From positions 10,299,001 through 10,363,000 of the forward strand of contig NC_092673.1 of the NCBI RefSeq assembly GCF_964355755.1: a stretch of DNA of 64,000 nucleotides. The letters are read 5' to 3'. The position numbers were made by a program, and so were the translations under genes. Source of the DNA: Antedon mediterranea. Lineage: Eukaryota > Echinodermata > Crinoidea > Comatulida > Antedonidae. A model generated the notes under the pieces. The model was not told the DNA's origin. It did no database searches and was given only the letters and a program-made list of their open reading frames with translations. Positions within the stretch are counted from its first letter, which is position 1, and every line of letters starts with the position of its first letter. Of this stretch, positions 59,101 to 64,000 are shown in pieces.

Positions 59101-62100
59101 AGTGCACAAAATACCTTTAAATCGTATTTGGAGACGTTTTAGACCATTTTGTGCATTTCGATGAAACTTTTCACACAAAAACCATCAAAGTGCACAAAAT
59201 AGCTTCAAATCGCATTTGGAGACGTTTTAGACTATTTTGTGCATTTCGATGAAACTTGATTACACAAAAATATCCAAGTGCTTAAAATCACATTTGAAAC
59301 GGCTTTAGACCATTTTGAGTATTTCGATAAAACTTTTCACACAAAACTATTAAAGTGCACAAAATAGCTTCAAATCGTATTTGGAGACGTTTTAGACCAT
59401 TTTGTGCATTTCGATGAAACTTTTCACACAAAAACATCAAAGTGCTTAAAATCACATTTGAAACCATTTTAGACCATTTTGAGCATTTCTATAAAACTTT
59501 TGACACAAAACATCAAAGTGCACAAAAGAGCTCTAAATCGCAATTGGAGACGTTTTAGACCATTTTGTGTATTTCGAAAAAACTTTTCACACAAAAACAT
59601 CAAAGTGCATACAATAGCTTAATATCGTATTTGGAGACGTTTTAGACCATTTTGTGCATTTTAATGAAACTTTTCACACAAAACATCAAAGTGTACAAAA
59701 TAGCTTCAAATCGCATTTGGAGACGTTTTAGACCATTTTGTGCATTTCAATGAAACTTGATTACACAAAACATCAAAGTGGACAAAATAGCTTCAAATCG
59801 CATTTGCAGACGTTTTAGACCATTTTGTGCATTTCGATGAAACTTGATTACACAAAAACATCTAAGTGCTTTAAATCACATTTGAAACCGTTTTAGACCA
59901 TTTTGTGCATTTCGATGAAACTTTTCACACAAAACAACAAAGTGCACAAAATAGCTTCAAATCGCATTTGGAGACATTTTAGACCATTTTGTGCGTTTCG
60001 ATGAGACTTTTCACACAAAAACATCAATGTGCATACAAAAGCTTATTATCGTATTTGAGACGTTTTTGACCATTTTTTGCTTTTCGATGAAACTTTTCAC
60101 ACAAAACATCAAAGTGCACAAAATAGCTTCAAATCGCATTTGGAAACGTTTTAGACCATTTTGTGCGTTTCATTACACAAAACATCAAAGTGCACAAAAT
60201 AGCTTCAAATCGTATTTGGAGACGTTTTAGACCATTTTGTGCATTTCGAAAAAACTTGGTAACATAAAAACACCAAAGTTCTTAGAATAGCTTCAAGACG
60301 GATTTGGAGACGTTTTAGACCATTTTGTGCATTTCGAAAAAACTTTTCACACAAAAACATCAAAGTGCATACAATAGCTTAATATCGTATTTGGAGACGT
60401 TTTAGACAATTTTGTGCATTTCGATGAAACTTTTCATACAAAAACATCAAAGTGCACAAAATAGCTTCAAATCGCATTTTGAGAGGTTTTAGACAATTTT
60501 GTACATTTCGATGAAACTGGATTACACAAAACATCAAAGTGCACAAAATAACTTCATATCGCATTTGCAGACGTTTTAGACCATTTTGTGCATTTCGATG
60601 AAACTTTATTACACAAAAACATCAAAGTGCTTAAAATCACATTTGAAACCGTTTTAGACCACTTTGAGCATTTCGATAAAACTTTTCACACAAAATATCA
60701 AAGTGCACAAAATAAATTCAAATCGCATTTAGAGACGTTTTAGATCATTTTGTGAATTTCGTGAAAACTTTTCAGACAAAAACAACAAAGTGCATACAAT
60801 AGCCTAATATCATATTTGGAGACGTTTTAGACCATTTTGTGCATTTCGATGAAACTTTTCACACAAAAACATCAAAGTGCAAAAATTAACTTCAAATCGC
60901 ATTTAGAGACGTTTTAGACCATTTTGTGCATTTCGTGAAAACTTTTCAGACAAAAACAACAAAGTGCATACAATAGCTTAATATCGTATTTGGAGACGTT
61001 TTAGACCATTTTGTGCATTTCGATGAAACTTTATTACACAAAAACATCAAAGTGCTTAAAATCACATTTGAAACCGTTTTAGACCACTTTGAGCATTTCG
61101 ATAAAACTTTTCACACAAAATATCAAAGTGCACAAAATAAATTCAAATCGCATTTAGAGACGTTTTAGATCATTTTGTGAATTTCGTGAAAACTTTTCAG
61201 ACAAAAACAACAAAGTGCATACAATAGCCTAATATCATATTTGGAGACGTTTTAGACCATTTTGTGCATTTCGATGAAACTTTTCACACAAAAACATCAA
61301 AGTGCAAAAATTAACTTCAAATCGCATTTAGAGACGTTTTAGACCATTTTGTGCATTTCGTGAAAACTTTTCAGACAAAAACAACAAAGTGCATACAATA
61401 GCTTAATATCGTATTTGGAGACGTTTTAGACCATTTTGTGCATTTCGATGAAACTTTTCACACAAAAACATCAAAGTGCACAAAATATCTTCAAATCGCA
61501 TTTGGAGACGTTTTAGACCATTTTGAGCATTTCGATGAAACTTTTCACACAATAACAACAAAGTGCATACAATAGGTTAATATCGTATTTGGAGACGTTT
61601 TAGACCATTTTGTGCATTTTGATTTTTCACACAAAACATCAAAGTGCACAAAATAGCTCCAAATCGCATTTGGAGACGTTTTAGACCATTTTGTGCATTT
61701 CGATGAAACTTGATTACACAAAACATCAAAGTGCACAAAATAGCTTCAAATCGCATTTGCAGACGTTTTAGACCATGTTGTGCGTTTCGATGAAACTTGA
61801 TTACACAAAAACATCAAAGTGCTTAAAATCACATTTGAAACCGTTTTAGACCATTTTGAGCATTTCGATAAAACTTTTCACACAAAAACATCAAAATACA
61901 TACAATAGCTTAATATCGTATTTGGAGACGTTTTAGAACATTTTGTGCATTTCGATGAAAACTTTTCAGACAAAAACAACAAAGTGCATACAATAGCTTA
62001 ATATCGTATTTGGAGACGTTTTAGACCATTTTGTGCATTTCGATGAAACTTTTCACACAAAAACATCAAAGTGCACAAAATATCTTCAAATCGCATTTGG

Positions 62101-64000
62101 AGACGTTTTAGACCATTTTGTGCATTTCTATGAAACTTTTCACACAAAAACATCAAAGTGCACAAAATATCTTCAAATCGCATTTGGAGACGTTTTAGAC
62201 CATTTTGAGCATTTCGATGAAACTTTTCACACAAAAACAACAAAGTGCATACAATAGGTTAATATCGTATTTGGAGACGTTTTAGACAATTTTGTGCATT
62301 TCGATAAAACTTTTCACACAAAACAACAAAGTGCACAAAATAGCTTCAAATCGCATTTGGAGACGTTTTAGACCATTTTGTGCGTTTCATTACACAAAAC
62401 ATCAAAGTGCACAAAAGAGCTCAAAGTCGGATTTGGAGACGTTTTAGACAATTTTTTGCATTCGAAAAAACTTTTCACACAAAAACATCAAAGTGCATAC
62501 AATAGCTTAATATCGTATTTGGAGACGTTTTAGACCATTTTGTGCATTTTGGTGAAACTTTTCACACAAAACATCAAAGTGCACTAAATAGCTTCAAATC
62601 GCATTTGGAGACGTTTTAGACCATTTTGTGCATTTCGATGAAACTTTATTACACAAAAACAACAAAGTGCATACAATAGCTTAATATCGCATTTTGAGAG
62701 GTTTTAGACAATTTTGTACATTTCGATGAAACTGGATTACACAAAACATCAAAGTGCACAAAATAACTTCATATCGCATTTGCAGACGTTTTAGACCATT
62801 TTGTGCATTTCGATGAAACTTTATTACGCAAAAACATCAAAGTGCTTAAAATCACATTTGAAACCGTTTTAGACCACTTTGAGCATTTCGATAAAACTTT
62901 TCGCACAAAACATCAAAGTGCACAAAATAAATTCAAATCGCATTTAGAGACGTTTTAGACCATTTTCTGAAATTCGTGAAAACTTTTCAGACAAAAACAA
63001 CAAAGTGCATACAATAGCCTAATATCATATTTGGAGACGTTTTAAACCATTTTGTGCATTTCGATGAAACTTTTCACACAAAAACATCAAAGTGCAAAAA
63101 TTAACTTCAAATCACATTTAGAGACGTTTTAGACCATTTTGTGCATTTCGTGAAAACTTTTCAGACAAAAACAACAAAGTGCATACAATAGCTTAATATC
63201 GTATTTGGAGACGTTTTAGACCATTTTGTGCATTTCGATGAAACTTTTCACACAAAAACATCAAAGTGCACAAAATATCTTCAAATCGCATTTGGAGACG
63301 TTTTAGACCATTTTGTGCATTTCGATGAAACTTTTCACACAATAACAACAAAGTGCATACAATAGGTTAATATCGTATTTGGAGACGTTTTAGACCATTT
63401 TGTGCAATTTGATTTTTCACACAAAACATCAAAGTGCACAAAATAGCTCCAAATCGCATTTGGAGACGTTTTAGACCATTTTGTGCATTTCGATGAAACT
63501 TGATTACACAAAACATCAAAGTGCACAAAATAGCTTCAAATCGCATTTGCAGACGTTTTAGACCATGTTGTGCGTTTCGATGAAACATTTTGAGCATTTC
63601 GATGAAACTTTTCACACAAAAACAACAAAGTAGCCTACATACAATAGCTTAATATCGTATTCGGAGACGTTTTAGAACATTTTGTGCATTTCGATGAAAC
63701 ATTTCACACAAAACATCAAAGTGCACAAAATAGCTTCAAATCGCATTTGGAGACGTTTTAGACCAATTTGTGCATTTCGATGAAACTTTTCACACAAAAA
63801 CAACAAAGTACATACAATAGCTTAATATCGTAATGGTTTTAGACCATTTTGTGCATTTCGATGAAACTTTTCACACAAAAACATCAAAGTGCACAAAATA
63901 GCTTCAAATCGCATTTGGAGACGTTTTAGACCATTTTGTGCATTTCGAAAAAACTTGGTAACATAAAAACACCAAAGTGCTTAGAATAGCTTAAAAATGG
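56151..64000 (+). repeat. 85-bp satellite C with higher-order structure
   Basis: About 90 tandem units of ~85 bp: GAGACGTTTTAGACCATTTT, GTGCATTTCGATGAAACTTT, TCACACAAAAACATCAAAGTG, then CACAAAATAGCTTCAAATCGCATTTG or the variant CATACAATAGCTTAATATCGTATTTG. Variants often alternate, giving ~170-bp dimers. A 425-bp (five-unit) block near 60600-61025 repeats at once, and about 60470-61790 recurs near 62690-63560. The array continues past the window edge. Reading frames here are artefacts of periodicity. Confidence 0.95.

Overview
This window looks like a satellite-rich, probably heterochromatic stretch of an invertebrate animal genome. Spliced exons with GT-AG introns, non-LTR retrotransposons, tRNA-Val genes and megabase-style satellites exclude a prokaryote. 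The frequent AGGCCTA-type words in the spacers suggest a marine deuterostome, perhaps an echinoderm, but this is only an impression.

Layout. 1-11290: array of a ~261-bp tRNA-like repeat with a TATA-like box, A box, B box and T-run. It is interrupted by two Helentron-like non-autonomous elements (5531-6234 and 6318-7307) that carry two and three tRNA-Val(AAC) genes. 11291-32890: composite block 1. 32891-35208: short tRNA-like array. 35209-45510: composite block 2, a near-identical copy of block 1 in the same orientation. 45511-52060: tRNA-like array again. 52061-53783: ~186-bp satellite. 53784-56150: CTGATCTATC/CT-rich minisatellite. 56151-64000: 85-bp satellite with higher-order structure.

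Each composite block holds (a) a multi-exon, AT-rich gene on the + strand whose product resembles an RNase-H-fold (DDE-type) transposase-like family, and (b) a clearly GC-richer, virus-like cluster. The cluster has a ~500-codon protein of unknown function, several small basic or acidic reading frames and a ~390-codon protein on the + strand. Converging on these from the - strand is a family B DNA polymerase of the RNA-primed type. In block 2 the polymerase reading frame begins with two tandem CARD (death-fold) domains followed by the polymerase N-terminal domain. A CARD-CARD-DNA polymerase fusion is the most unusual object in the window.

Both blocks are decayed. Some frameshifts are shared by the two copies and so predate the duplication; others are private. 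Block 1 also received a 6.3-kb L1/Tx1-like LINE (16-bp target duplication, empty site preserved in block 2) and a truncated RTE-type LINE fragment inside an exon (11-bp target duplication). It differs from block 2 by 4.4 kb of sequence lying between the two halves of the polymerase. A diverged inverted repeat of ~170 bp flanks the virus-like cluster in block 1. I read the window as an endogenised, possibly transposon-linked DNA-virus-like element, embedded in and co-amplified with a Pol III-type tRNA-like satellite. All product names rest on motif reading by eye; no database search was possible.
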